Notes: generated from the letters alone by a model not told the origin. A stretch of DNA of 64,000 nucleotides from Homarus americanus (GCF_018991925.1 NW_024737042.1:16185504-16249503); one strand, 5' to 3'. Counted from the first letter of the stretch, positions 1 to 11,835 are shown. Numbers and translations are program-made.

Positions 1-207
1 ACTAACGCGGGTAAAAATGTGAAAGGAAAAAGAATTAAGAGAAAGGGGTGGTTTTAGCGAAAACAGAACGAGGTGTATGAAGCACAATTGGTTATTACTG
101 GTTTACACAGAGCGAAAAAATTCAGTTAAAAGTGAACAAGTGGAAACAGATTAACCAATGAAAAAACAGGTTCTGATCAAACACGGTGTTGTAATTGGCT
201 GGTAAAG

Positions 208-328
208 CCCTGTCGCGAACCACGATTCAGACGCGTGAACCCGAAGCACTAGACACTGATACATTATTCTGTCCATAAATACTTCGGATTCAAGAGTCTG
301 AATCTCGGGGTTCATGGTTCGCGACAGG
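208..328. mobile_element. Fold-back MITE-like inverted repeat
   Basis: The two ends are inverted copies. The left arm begins CCTGTCGCGAACCA and the right arm is its reverse complement, ending TGGTTCGCGACAGG. The internal arms also pair (GATTCAGAC..TGAA.CCGAAG) apart from about ten extra bases in the right arm. No coding capacity. A related half-copy occurs near 12115-12185 (AGATTCAGACTCGTGAACCC), so the sequence is dispersed. No clear target duplication was found. Confidence 0.5.
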
Positions 329-409
329 ACTTTTTTGGGTAACTGTACATAGTGTTGATGGACCAAAAGGTAGCGAGGTACTGCCGAGTAATTTGTGTGC
401 ATAGACTAT

Positions 410-411
<2 letters not shown>

Positions 412-450
<39 letters not shown>

Positions 451-487
451 CAATGACTGCAATACGAATGCCCGCAAAAATTAAACA

Positions 488-546
<59 letters not shown>

Positions 547-796
547 CTCATCACGATTGTGGTTTTTGAACTAGCGACGCGCTGGTTGTTCCCAGACTCA
601 TTATCCCCTCATTCCCATTCCCATTCTCATTCCCATTCCCACAGAAACTGCAAACTGGTTTCCCATTGTGTACTCTGAGTGTAATTAATATAATGTCTCT
701 CATTAACACCTTGTATCTTCTCCTTATTATTATTATTGTGTCAGTATTGTCGTTCGTTATCATTGTCTCTCATCTCTTATTGTTTGACGTAGCGCT

Positions 797-870
<74 letters not shown>

Positions 871-1032
871 CATCTTTAATCCACATACTAGATAAAAGAC
901 CATATCCTGTGTCTTGCCTCCCGGTCATTTACAATTTATGTGGAGGTCTTTGTGGGAGAGAGACATCAATCCTCATATTGTTAAGTGTGTGTGTGTGTGT
1001 GCGTGTGCGCGCGCGTGTGTGTGTGTGTGTGT
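412..1032. repeat. Microsatellite cluster: (AC)n, (TC)n, (TC)n, (GT)n
   Basis: Four perfect or near-perfect dinucleotide tracts: AC at about 412-448, TC at about 491-542, TC at about 799-868, and GT with GC interruptions at about 985-1032. The stretches between them show no recognisable gene. Open frames across these tracts are low-complexity products. Confidence 0.95.
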
Positions 1033-2080
1033 GGGTACAATTTTTCTCAAGTGATTTCCGAATTCTCAAACAAACAAACAAAATCCTACGTTTATTCCCT
1101 TTGTAACTTAAAACCACCAATCCCAATTACGATAACTATTCCCATTGTGTTATCGAAATCTTATTTTTCTACCAATTTCCAGGTTGTAACTTAATGAAAC
1201 CAGTTAAATGTGTTATCTTAATATTTAAAGGTAAAAAAAAAAAATCTTACTATGCCTTAATTCCCGACCACGTATTAAGTTACCTGGTGGACTAAATAAT
1301 ACATAATCTGTATATGCTCTTGGGGTATTTTCGTCTCCCAGGATGCTAAGACCAATAGACTTTTATTGCTGTATATACCTGTATGAACATATAATAATGG
1401 TTCTGTATAGCAGGTATGTTCAATGGTTTGGGTTAAGTTAGGTTAGGTTAGGTTAGGCTACATTAAGTAAGTTTAGGTTAGTGAGATTTTATTTTCAAAT
1501 TTACAGAGATTCTTAAATAGGTAGGTAGTGGTACATTCACACTACACCTCCAGCACTTCCTATAGTTCCTGGCCATACATTTACACAATATTGACTCATA
1601 GGCTTATCAATGTTTTCCTAAAGACTCACAAATATTCAGCAATCAATCACCCAAGAACGTCCCTTGAAAGAGACGAGAAGAGAGAGAGAGTTGAGTCTAC
1701 TGTATAGCGATGAGCGTGAATGAGATGAAAGCATAGCGGCCAGAGGTTTATAAGATAACATTACCGCGAGGAATTTGTATTATATTATTAGCCACCGCCC
1801 TATACAGTGTAAGAGTATACCGTATAAAATAGAATAATATAAAATGTTAGAATGTCTTACAAATAAACGCTCATAGTCTTCCGTTAGAATATTATCAGGT
1901 AACATGAGCATATTGTGAGGTGATAACAAGAGCCTGAGAGCCACTGTTATTGTTTCCTCCTCCTCCTCCTCCTCCCGTCGGTGGCGTCATTGAGGTAATT
2001 GTTATTGTGACGGTGGTAATGGTGTAAGCGCCGAGGTAACGACATCTACTTACTACAGTAATTCATTCGTCTCAATTATT
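1033..2080. other. Non-coding stretch with a short telomere-like run
   Basis: No gene recognised. At 1431-1458 there is a run of GGTTA units, the arthropod telomere motif TTAGG, followed by degenerate units. A short (TCC)n lies at about 1957-1975. The rest is AT-rich unique-looking sequence. Confidence 0.5.
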
Positions 2081-2182
2081 TTCTTTTTCTTCTTTCTTCT
2101 TCTTCCTTCTTCTTCCTTCTTCTTCCTTCTTCTTCCTTCTTTCTTCTTTCTTCTTCTTTCTTCTTCTTCTTTCTTCCTTTTG
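2080..2182. repeat. (TTC)n microsatellite
   Basis: TTC/TTCC-rich tract of about 100 bp. Its minus strand reads as a Lys/Glu/Arg-rich open frame of no biological meaning. Confidence 0.9.
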
Positions 2183-2648
2183 TTGTTTTTATCTCCATCG
2201 TCACCACCAGTTGGAGGGAGAGACCTAGCCAGCGCCATGTATATGTATAGGGTGAGTCTTGCCAACTTAGTTCGAGCGCGAGGTTAACAAAATGGCGACT
2301 GGTGATAAAACTCTTGAAAAACAAAAAAATAAGTAAATAAAATTACTGACTCAAACATGATGTCATCTGCTCGCTTGGTGATTATACAGTAGACCAATAC
2401 TTGGAGAGATAGATCACGCAACGACTTATAATACACAAGACGGTTCACAACACAAGGTATACAATATGGCGCTGGCTAGTTTATAGTTGGCGTAACTTTC
2501 CCTATAGAAGAACCTGGACCTGGTTTAATATATAAAAAAATCGATTTTTTTTCTTACGACTGATATTTTTTTTTGGTATTGTATATTATTTAAAAATCCT
2601 GATCTTTTCTTCTTCCGTTAACAAATATATGTTTGTTACCTTCGAATT

Positions 2649-3134
2649 CAGGTTATATAAATAATTACAGGTGTTAGGAACAGGTATTAGCACACAGGTT
2701 ATATAAACAAGTACAGGTGTTAGGAGCAGGTATTAGCACACAGGTTATATAAACAGGTGACATAAACAATTACAGGTGTTAGGAGGAGGTATTAACGCAC
2801 AGGTGATGTAAACAAGTACAGGTGTTCGGAGCAGGTAATAGCACACAGGTGATATAAATAATTACAAGTGTTAGGAGCAGGTATTAGCACACGGATGATA
2901 TAAACAAGTACAGATGTTAGGAACAGGTATTAGCACACCGGAGATATAAACAAGTACAGATATTAGGAGCAGGTATTAGCACGCGGGAGATATAAAGAAG
3001 TACAGGTGTTAGGAGCAGGTATTAGCACACAGGTTATATACACAATTACAGGTGTTAGGTGCAGGTATTAACGCACAAGTTATATAAACAAATACAGGTG
3101 TTAGTAGCAGGTATTAGCACAGGTTATATAAACA
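2649..3134. repeat. 46-bp minisatellite, left part
   Basis: Tandem copies of a roughly 46-bp unit containing ACAGGTGTTAGGAGCAGG and TATTAGCACACAGG. About ten units are visible, with scattered substitutions. The array is interrupted at 3135 by a LINE and resumes at 5245. Confidence 0.92.
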
Positions 3135-5244
3135 ACATAAGAACATAAGAATGGAGGAAACTGCAGCGGGCCTATTGGCCCCTACTGGGCAGCCCCATGC
3201 ATTTACACCCAACCCATATTGCTCATATGTCCATCCAACCTATGTTTGAAGCTATCCAGCGTATTCATGTTAATGATGATGTTTGGTAACTTGTTCCACT
3301 CATCCACTACTCTATTTCCATACCAATGTTTACCTATCTCGCGCCTGAATATAGATTTGTTTAATTTAGTACCTATTGTTACGAGTTCGCTCCTGGTTGG
3401 ATAGTTTGAGTACCTTTGTTATATCACATTTGTTTAGCCATGACTTCCATTTATACACCTCGATCATATCGCTCTTCACTCTACGTCTATCGAGGGGGTG
3501 CAAATTAAGATGACTTTAACCCAGTGCTTCTTAAACTGGTGAATGGTTCACCCTTGGGTGAATGAAATTTATGTTTGGGTGAATGAAACTAGAGGGGTGA
3601 ATGAAATAGTAAGGGTGAATGAATTAATCTTGATTGCGTTATCAAGATTTGTATGACTAAATAGCTTCCAATTAAGTGCCAGCCACGTCACAAAATTATA
3701 AATAAGAAAGTTTATGGTTATTATATGACAGAAAATGAGCTTGCTTTATACTGTAAGAGAAAATTTATTTGTTTACATGATTGATTAGATGGTCCAACTC
3801 ACCATTTGCCTCCTGCTGGTAAGTGCTTGCATTCTGCTTATAAACCTTGAAGATATGGCATGAATGATCCGTAGTTCTTCATCCTAATGTTTAATAACTA
3901 GGGAGGATAAAATCTCAGTAAGGTTAATAGTTGTAGAGAATAATGCACTTTGACAGGAAGGCCATAGAATATCCATGGGGTTACGCAATGTTACAGTATG
4001 AAATTTCCATGAAAATTTTGACTTTTTGTTGGTAAATATATCAATAATTGTGTTGAAAAAGCTGGGAAATTATTTTATTATTAATGTTTTCCCATGTAGG
4101 TTTTCGTCCTAAACACAGTGATAATAGTTAAAATTTGGGGAAATGTACAGTTACGGAAGTTAAGTCGGGGGTGAATGAAATTTGGTTATACTGACCTAAG
4201 GGTGAATGGCATTAATAAAGTTTAAGAAGCACTGCTTTAACCTGTCTCTTTACTCAAGGTTCCTAATACCCGGGATTAGTCTTGTTATTCTCCTCTAAAT
4301 TCTTTCTAGGGATTTTATATCCATTCTGTAGTACGGTGACCAGAACTGAACTGCGTAATCCAAGTGAGGTCTCACAGGCGCAAGATATGGTTTTAGGGTG
4401 ACCTCGCTAGTCTTGTAACTAACACTCCTTTGTATCAACCCAAGTACTTTGTTCGCCTTGTTTGAGCAAATACACATTGTTTACCTGGTTTAAGATCCCT
4501 ACTTAGCATTACTCCTGAATCTTTCTCACAGTCGGATTTTTCTATGACAATGTTGTTCATCTGATATCTGGTTTCTCTGTTTACATCTCCTAGACTAAGC
4601 ACTTTACATTTGCCACAATAAATTTCATCTGCCATTTTTCAGACCATTCGAAAAATTCATTTAGATCTTCCTGTAGTTTTGCGGAGTCCACATCAGATTT
4701 AATTATACGCCCTATTTTAGTGTCATCAGCAAATTTACTTATGTTGCTGTCTGCACCCATATCTATGTCGTTTATGTATATAATGAATAATAATGGTCCA
4801 AGTACTGAGCCATGGGGTACTCCACTAGTGACGTTACTCCAACCGGATTTAGTGCCGTTAATGCTCACTCGCTGTTTCCTGTCCTGTCCTGTAACCACGC
4901 CCTAATCCATTTTAGAATATCTCCTCCAATGCCATGAGCCTCCACTTTTCGTATTAGTCTTTCTTGGGGGACTCAGTCGAAGGCTTTGCTAAAGTCGAGA
5001 TATACCACATCATAATTGTGCCCATCGTCTACTGATTCGAATACAGCTGAAAAGAATGTTAATAGATTAGTTAGACATGAACGCCCGCTTGTGAAGCCAT
5101 GTTGGGAATCATTGATCAACTTGTGCTTCTCCAGGTGATTTCGAATAGAATTTGAAATTATTGCTTCCATTAATTTGCCTACAGTACAATTGATGTTAAA
5201 CTGATTGGACAGTAGTTAGAGGATAGTGATCTATCTCCCTTCTT
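3135..5244 (-). pseudogene. CR1-like LINE, 5'-truncated, with hAT insertion
   Basis: Minus-strand non-LTR retrotransposon fragment. From 5244 leftward it covers the reverse transcriptase: a QHGFTSGRSCLTNLLTFF segment and YLDFSKAFD near 4973-5100, then GVPHGSVLGPLLF and FADDTKIGR near 4720-4860 (the FADD catalytic box), then the C-terminal region ending near 3220. The 3' end is the sequence beginning ACATAAGAACATAAGAATGG (read on plus). The same end is shared by the copies at 34081 and 44725, so this is one family. It is 5'-truncated at the start of RT, frameshifted, and split by a 713-bp hAT element at 3522-4234. The QHGFTSGRS and FADD motifs fit the CR1/L2 group; the exact clade is inference. 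It sits inside the 46-bp minisatellite. Confidence 0.88.
3522..4234. mobile_element. Non-autonomous hAT element with 8-bp TSD
   Basis: A 713-bp insertion bounded by perfect 16-bp terminal inverted repeats (CAGTGCTTCTTAAACT at the left, its reverse complement at the right). It is flanked by an exact 8-bp duplication, CTTTAACC, at 3514-3521 and 4235-4242. Eight-base target duplications and CAGNG-type ends are hallmarks of the hAT superfamily. The interior carries several GGGTGAATGAAA repeats and no open frame of note, so it is non-autonomous. It interrupts the CR1 copy, so it is younger than that copy. Confidence 0.9.
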
Positions 5245-5896
5245 TGGTACAGGTGTTTGGAGCAGGTATTAACACACACAGGTAATATAAACAAATACAG
5301 GTGTTAGGAGTAGGTATTAACACACAGGTTATATAAACAAATACAGTTGTTAGGAGCAGGTATTAACACACACAGGTAATATAAACAAATACAGGTGTTA
5401 GGAGTAGGTATTAACACACAGGTAATATAAACAAATACAGGTGTTAGGAGTAGGTATTAGCACACAGATAATCTAAACAAATACAGGTGTTAGGAGTAGG
5501 CATTAGCACACAGGTTATATAAACAAGTACAGGTGTTAGAAGCAGGTATTGACGCACAGGTTGTATAAACAAGTACAGGTGTTAGGAGCAGGTATTAACG
5601 CACAGGTTATATAAGCAAGTACAGGTGTTAGAAGCAGGTATTAGCACACAGGTTATATAAACAAGTACAGTTGAGTATTAGCACACAGATAATCTAAACA
5701 AATACAGGTGTTAGGAGTAGGCATTAGCACACAGGTTATATAAACAAGTACAGGTGTTAGAAGCAGGTATTGACGCACAGGTTGTATAAACAAGTACAGG
5801 TGTTAGGAGCAGGTATTAACGCACAGGTTATATAAGCAAGTACAGGTGTTAGAAGCAGGTATTAGCACACAGGTTATATAAACAAGTACAGTTGTT
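5245..5896. repeat. 46-bp minisatellite, right part, with 221-bp higher-order duplication
   Basis: Continuation of the array at 2649-3134, about fourteen units. The block at 5461-5675 is repeated almost exactly at 5682-5896, giving a higher-order period of 221 bp made of several 46-bp units. Confidence 0.9.
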
Positions 5897-6380
5897 ATTA
5901 TGTATGTGTATGAGAGCAAAAGGAGAATTTTTACACGCGATTCTTTGTCATTTTATTGAGAAAAAATCTTTATTATTATTTTACCTTCACGCAGAACCAC
6001 ACACTCGTCAAAGCTACAGGGGAGGGGGGGGGTAATGTTAGGGCGGCCATAGGTGATTAAAAATGAAAACAACCCAGAAAAAAACAGAACATATTAAAAC
6101 ACAAAACGAAAATTTACCAAGAAAAATAAACCCAAACATCAAAATAAAATACAGATACAAAAAAATAATAATAAAAAACAAATCGAGATAGAAAACACTA
6201 AAAACAATAAAAAAAAAATCCACCAAAAACTCACGATCAGAGTAACAAGAAGTAAGAGCACCAAGACTACAGGAAGGAAGTTTTGTCAAGTATTCTCCAA
6301 AAACGCTGAGACGAGCTGAGTTTACGAGATTGACTGAAGCACTTATTGTTTGGGTGACCAGGAGTACATGATAACACAGA
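5897..6380. other. AT-rich stretch with no recognised feature
   Basis: A-rich, low-complexity DNA. Minus-strand open frames here are F/L/I-rich products of base composition. I see no gene. Confidence 0.4.
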
Positions 6381-6395
6381 CCTTTGAGTGTAAGA

Positions 6396-6673
6396 AGATA
6401 CGCCCACACACACACACACACACTCACACACTCGTGCAACACACACACCTACACATACACACATCCATGCAACACAATTACCCACATTCATCCATGCAAC
6501 ACAACTCCAATGCAACACACATACACACACACACACACAGATACACACATTCATGCAACAGAAATACCCACATTCACCCATGCGACACAACACCACTGCA
6601 ACACACACACACACACACACATCAATGCAACACAAATACACCCACATTCACCCATGCGACACAGCACCACTGC

Positions 6674-6714
<41 letters not shown>

Positions 6715-6761
6715 ATGCAACACAAATTCCCACATTCACCCATGCGACACAGCACCAATGC

Positions 6762-6802
<41 letters not shown>
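6396..6802. repeat. Composite (AC)n minisatellite, period about 90 bp
   Basis: AC tracts alternate with a spacer of the type CCATGCAACACAAATNCCCAC followed by ATTCACCCATGCGACAC. The compound unit recurs about four times. Long His/Thr-rich and Cys/Val-rich frames on both strands are artefacts of the repeat. Confidence 0.9.
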
Positions 6803-6803
<1 letters not shown>

Positions 6804-7080
6804 TTCGTACAAGCAAGCATCTATTTGTTACCATCGAGGCGTGAAGTCAATATGTGTAGTCAGTTGAAGCAAACCTTGGTGGAGGGAGATAGAGAAAGAG
6901 ATAGAGAGAAACGATACTTTTCCTCGTTTAAATGTGTGATTTTCAGGAGAACTGGGAAGATATATTGAGAGTGGCTGATTTATCGCCTGGTGTGATGAGA
7001 GAAGAAAAAGAGAAGATAATCTATTTGAGGAAGAAAATGGAGAATCGGGGAGAGGGAATTTTAATGTTTTTCATGAAAGA

Positions 7081-7083
7081 AGA

Positions 7084-7151
<68 letters not shown>
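7081..7151. repeat. (TC)n microsatellite
   Basis: Dinucleotide TC tract with two TG interruptions. The region just before it (6803-7080) is GA-rich and has no recognised gene. Confidence 0.92.
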
Positions 7152-7504
7152 ACATAAGACTAACTCTGGATGTCCTTAGATCAAAAACCCTAATGGATGA
7201 AAAAAATAAATTCCCCTTAAATTTCCACACATCTCAAGGCTTGGACCATTCCTGCGCCTACCAGATACCCTATTCTTATTTACCCTCTACTAGTCAATTT
7301 TTTTTCCCAGGCCTATCCTTATCTTCAAGAGGTCCTGGTCGATAGAGGCTCTTTACAACGTGTCTTAACCATGTCTCAGTGCCTTTCACCTCCCATTACC
7401 ATCTCTCACTTCTTGATTGAATCCATTTGTGTCTTTTTTTTTTGTGTTTGTGAGAAATATCTACGTATGCTTCTCCAGGTAGATTCAGTTTCACCCCGGA
7501 TGTG

Positions 7505-7745
7505 TTTCTCTGCCGGATATACAGTAGAAGATAAAAAAGCCGGATATAGAAAGAAAAAGACGGATGTAGATGATAACAAAGTCGGATATAGACAGAAAAG
7601 GCCAGATACACGACCGTAAGAGCCGAATGTAGAAGACCTCCCAAAACTTTTGATAGAAAAGACCAAAAAGCCGGTTATAGATGATAAAAGGGTCAGATAT
7701 AAAAGACAAAAGCCGGATATCCATGACCAAAAAGCCGGAATTAGC
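7505..7745. repeat. Degenerate GCCGGATATA-type minisatellite
   Basis: About ten diverged copies of a 20-27 bp unit with the core GCCGGATATAGA followed by an A-rich spacer (GATAAAAA). Copies vary in length and sequence, which suggests an old array. Confidence 0.75.
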
Positions 7746-7875
7746 AACTGAATCGCATCCATTCCGATGTCCGAAAATGAAACAGTTTTAACCTAAATAA
7801 ACGTCCATGGTGTTAGGCTAATTTTCGGATAAGGGGAAACAATTTATATTGGAAATACTGAATTGCAACTAGTTA

Positions 7876-8046
7876 CAGTGTGAGGTGGACGGGAGGGAAA
7901 AGTGAGGAAGGATGGGAGAGAGAGGGAAGGAGAGAGGGGAGGGAATGAGAGGAAAGGGGGAATGGGAAAGAGAAAGGAAAATAGGGGGAAGAGAGGGAGG
8001 GGAAGGGAATGGGAGGGTGGGGAGGAGGGAAGGGGGTGAGAGATGG
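7876..8046. repeat. Purine-rich GGGA tract
   Basis: About 170 bp almost purely of G and A on the plus strand. No gene. A short (GT)n follows at about 8110-8136. Confidence 0.85.
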
Positions 8047-8105
8047 AGTAGCATTACATTACCACGGGGCGTCCCAATATAGTGTATGTTTGGTTCGTTT
8101 ATATT

Positions 8106-8136
<31 letters not shown>

Positions 8137-8346
8137 GCCAGAGGTTTTGCATATTGACAACACACACACTGTGGTTATTGTCACTCCAACAGAGCTACAA
8201 TTACAGCACAACAAGCATAAAATTGGTCATTCCACACTACAATACTTGGAATATTGTAGTGATGCTGTAGTCAAAAGGTACATTACGATACATGCAATAT
8301 TGTTGCTCCATTGTCACTAGTTCTACGTTACCAGCGGCATCAGGAC

Positions 8347-8775
8347 AATACCCACAACGACAATACAATGACTACAATAGTGATACAATGCCCACAATAA
8401 TAATACAATGACTACAATAGTGATACAATGCCCACAACAATAATACAATGACTACAATACTGATACAATGCCCACAACAATAATACAATGACTACAATAG
8501 TGTACAATGCCCACAACAATAATACAATGACTACAATAGTGATACAATGCCCACAACAATAATACAATGCCCACAACAATAATACAATGACTACAATACT
8601 GATACAATGCCCACAACAATAATACAATGGCTACAATACTGATACAATGCCCACAACAATAATACAATGACTACAATACTGATACAATGCCCACAACAAT
8701 AATACAATGACTACAATACTGATACAATGCCCACAACAATAATACAATGACTACAATACTGATACAATACCCACA
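8347..8775. repeat. 37-bp minisatellite
   Basis: Tandem units of 37 bp containing ACAATAATACAATGACTACA and ATACTGATACAATGCCC. About eleven copies, some shortened. CAATG recurs several times within each unit, so the array may have grown from a shorter repeat. Confidence 0.93.
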
Positions 8776-8936
8776 ATGAGAATGCAATACTTCTAATATC
8801 AATACAGTAGTCATTATACTCAAACAATATTTTCACTTTACTGGACCAGGAACTACAGTGCATGACACCTTAGACAAACAACTCTCTTATGGGTGTTTTA
8901 CTGTGCACTACAACTCGGGTTATATGCCCTGATTGA

Positions 8937-9535
8937 GTGCGAGTGGGAGAGTTTTATAAAGTGCGTGTTGGAGTGTGTTATAAAGTGCGAGTGGGAGAGT
9001 GTTATAAAGTGCGTGTGGGAGTGTGTTATAAAGTGCGAGTGGGAGTGTGTTATAAAGTGCGAGTGGGAGAGTGTTATAAAGTGCGTGTGGGAGTGTGTTA
9101 TAAAGTGCGTGTGGGAGTGTTATAAAGTGCGTGTGGGAGTGTGTTATAAAGAGTGCGTGTGGGAGTGTGTTATAAAGTGCGAGTGGGAGAGTGTTTATAA
9201 AAGTGCAGTGGGAGAGTGTTATAAAAGAAGTGCGTGTGGAGTGTGTTATAAAGAATGCGAGAATTGGGAGGGAGTGTTATAAAAAAGTGCACGTGTGGGA
9301 GAAGTGTTATAAAGTGCGTGTGGGAGTGTGTTTGATATAAAGTAGAGTGGGAGAGTGTTATAAAGTGCGTGTGGGGAAGTGTTATAAAGTGCGTGTGTTA
9401 TAAAGTGCGTGTGGGAGTGTGTTATAAAGTGCGAGTGGGAGAGTGCTATAAAGTGCGGGTGGGAGTGTGTTATAAAGTGCGAGTGGGAGAGTGCTATAAA
9501 GTGCGGGTGGGAGAGTGTTATAAAGTGCGTTTGGG
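8937..9535. repeat. 24-bp minisatellite
   Basis: Tandem units of about 24 bp with the core GTGCGAGTGGGAGAGTGTTA followed by TAAA. Two alternating variants (GAGTGGGAGA and TGTGGGAGTG) are interleaved. Several units near 9190-9300 carry small insertions. Because the period is a multiple of three it yields long spurious open frames. Confidence 0.93.
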
Positions 9536-9701
9536 AAGGTATTTTCCATCCTTAAGACCCACTATTACAATAAAGTTCTTGAAATTTAATATATTTATGT
9601 GTTGATTATATAAAGAGCAAATTAATACTGAGGATGAGAGGTGGAAGAGGGATAGAATAGGTGATAATGAGAAGGTATAGTTTAATGTATGATATAAGGT
9701 T

Positions 9702-9738
9702 GGTTAGGTTAGGTTAGGTTAGGTTAGGTTAGGTTAGA
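9702..9738. repeat. Interstitial telomeric repeat (TTAGG)n
   Basis: Seven consecutive GGTTA units, the arthropod telomere motif. The array is flanked by direct repeats of about 25 bp (TATAGTTTAATGT.TG.TATAA.G) at about 9676-9699 and 9740-9763. Confidence 0.9.
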
Positions 9739-9964
9739 TATAGTTTAATGTTTGGTATAAAGGAGAGAACCTGTGGAATATGGTATAGTTCCCCCTTAAA
9801 GAAAACAGTGATAAGAGGAGGAGAGATGAGTGTCTTATACCCCCCTCCCCACACACACACACACAAGGACGGTAATAAGAGTGAGGGCGAGATGTGAAAA
9901 ATGGGAAGCATCAGAGTCCACTAATGAGACAGGTCCGTCTTGTTATCGTCGCGAGGGCAAAATA

Positions 9965-10405
9965 CCTACCACTCCAGCATCGAGGGTGACGTGGACGACC
10001 TACCACTCCAGCATCGAGGGTGACGTGGACGACCTACCACTCCATCATCGAGGGTGACGTGGATGACCTACCACTCCAGCATCGAGGGTGACGTGGACGA
10101 CCTACCACTCCATAATTGAGGGTGACGTGGACGACCTACCACTCCAGCATCGAGGGTGACGTGGACGACCTACCACTCCAGCATCGAGGGTGACGTGGAC
10201 GACCTACCACTCCAGCATCGGGGTGACGTGGACCTAGCATCGAGGGTGACGTGGACGACCTACCACTCCAGCATCGAGGGTGACGTGGACGACCTACCAC
10301 TCCAGCATCGAGGGTGACGTGGACGACCTACCACTCCAGCATCGAGGGTGACGTGGATGACCTACCACTCCAGCATCGAGGGTGACGTGGACGACCTACC
10401 ATTCA
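9965..10405. repeat. 34-bp minisatellite (GGGTGACGTGGACGACC type)
   Basis: About thirteen units of 34 bp with the core CATCGAGGGTGACGTGGACG followed by ACCTACCACTCCAG. One unit is shortened near 10220-10240. The unit contains TGACGT, a CRE-like hexamer, in nearly every copy. Confidence 0.93.
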
Positions 10406-10475
10406 TAAAAAACAATCACTTGAAAAACTGGCGACAGTGAGACCTATATGGAGCGGATAGTCCGTAATATCGATG

Positions 10476-10509
10476 GTCCGTTAGATGTGAAACTCTCCAT
10501 CTAACGGAC
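10476..10509. other. Perfect 12-bp hairpin
   Basis: GTCCGTTAGATG at 10476-10487 and its exact reverse complement at 10498-10509, separated by a 10-base loop. It lies just after the 34-bp minisatellite. The function is unknown, and no U-tract follows. Confidence 0.6.
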
Positions 10510-10795
10510 TATATGGAGAAATAAGTTCGTTATATCGAGGGTCACCATTAACATCAGACGGAAGGTTACAACAACAACAACAACATAAAAAAGAAAAAGC
10601 AAGAGAGAGAGAGAATACTCCACAATTCAGAAATGGAAATAGTCTCCTTTGAAAGACTTAAAAGACAAACCAAACAAATTGAGAACATTTTTGACACCAA
10701 TTAAATTCGTCTCGTCGTCATTAACCAAGCAGGACCCTCTTGTTAAAACTTACTAAACTGAAGTTGTTGTAAACGTCTCGTCAACTTCTTCAGGA

Positions 10796-11490
10796 GGTGG
10801 TAAAGGTGGTGGGTGATGTGGTGGGTGATGTGTCGTGGTGGTGGTTGATGATGGATGATGGTGGGTGATGTGGTGGGTGATGTGTCGTGGTGGTGGTTGA
10901 TGATGGATGATGGTGGGTGTTGGTGGTGATGGTGGGTGATGGTGGGTGTTGGTGGTGATGGTGGGTGATGTGGTGGGTGATGTGTCGTGGTGGTGGTTGA
11001 TGATGGATGATGGTGGGTGATGTGGTGGGTGATGTGTCGTGGTGGTGGTTGATGATGGATGATGGTGGGTGATGTGGTGGGTGATGTGTCGTGGTGGTGG
11101 TTGATGATGGATGATGGTGGGTGATGGTGGGTGATGGTGGGTGTTGGTGGTGATGGTGGGTGGTGGTGGGTGATGTGGGTGATGGTGGGTGATGGTGGGT
11201 GTTGGTGGTGATGGTGGGTGGTGGTGGGTGATGTGGGTGATGGTGGGTGGTGGTGATAATGGTGATGGTGTAAGTGGTGGTGTTGGTAGTGACCAAATGG
11301 TGTTGGTGGAAGTGGTGTTATGGGTGGTGGGTGGTGGAGGTAGTGGGTATTGGTGATGGTGGAAGTGGTGGAGGTAGTGGGTGATGGTCGAAGTGGTGGT
11401 GGCAGTGAGTAATGGTGATGGTGGTGGTAGTGGGCAATTATGATGGTGGAAGTGGTAGTGGGTGATGGTGATGGTGGAAGTGGTGGTGGT
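10796..11490. repeat. GGTGGGTGATG-type minisatellite
   Basis: About 690 bp built from GGTGGTGATGGTGGGTGATG modules. A longer unit including GTGTCGTGGTGGTGGTTGAT recurs about six times, so there is a higher-order structure of about 55-60 bp. The minus strand reads as His/Pro/Thr-rich frames that I do not regard as genes. Confidence 0.92.
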
Positions 11491-11584
11491 AGATCAGGAG
11501 ACAATGCTATTATTATTGTTATTATTCTGAACCCAATATATGTGTGTGGCTCATAATATGTTATTGTTGTTAATAAATATATGA

Positions 11585-11835
11585 AGTCTCGTTCAAGATT
11601 CTTCGAACACTGATGGAGACAGCTGGCAACTCCAACCCGTTTGTTTACTATAGTACGTAGTAAAATTATGAATAAATGTAAAAGTGATCGGTGATTGGTT
11701 ACTTAGTTTCCCTTTGCTTAATTTAATGGTTGGGCTTTGTTGTTTCGTATTATATTATATTCCGTACTATAGTAAACAAACGGCCTTAAGTTGCCAGCTG
11801 TCTCCATTAGTGTTCGAAGAATCTTGAACAAGACT
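11585..11835. mobile_element. MITE with terminal inverted repeats of about 72 bp
   Basis: A 251-bp element whose ends are inverted copies, close to 90 percent identical by eye. The left end runs AGTCTCGTTCAAGATTC and so on to GTTTGTTTACTATAGTAC. The right end is its reverse complement. The central 100 bp is AT-rich and non-coding. No unambiguous target duplication is visible, so the superfamily is not assigned. Confidence 0.8.

Noticed and set aside
7505..7745. Possible regulatory array of GCCGGATATA motifs
   Set aside because: Unit lengths and sequences vary freely and no promoter or gene lies nearby. It is recorded only as a degenerate minisatellite.
10743..11504. A 253-codon His/Pro/Thr-rich frame on the minus strand
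   Set aside because: Product of the GGTGAT minisatellite. Sequence complexity is that of the repeat.
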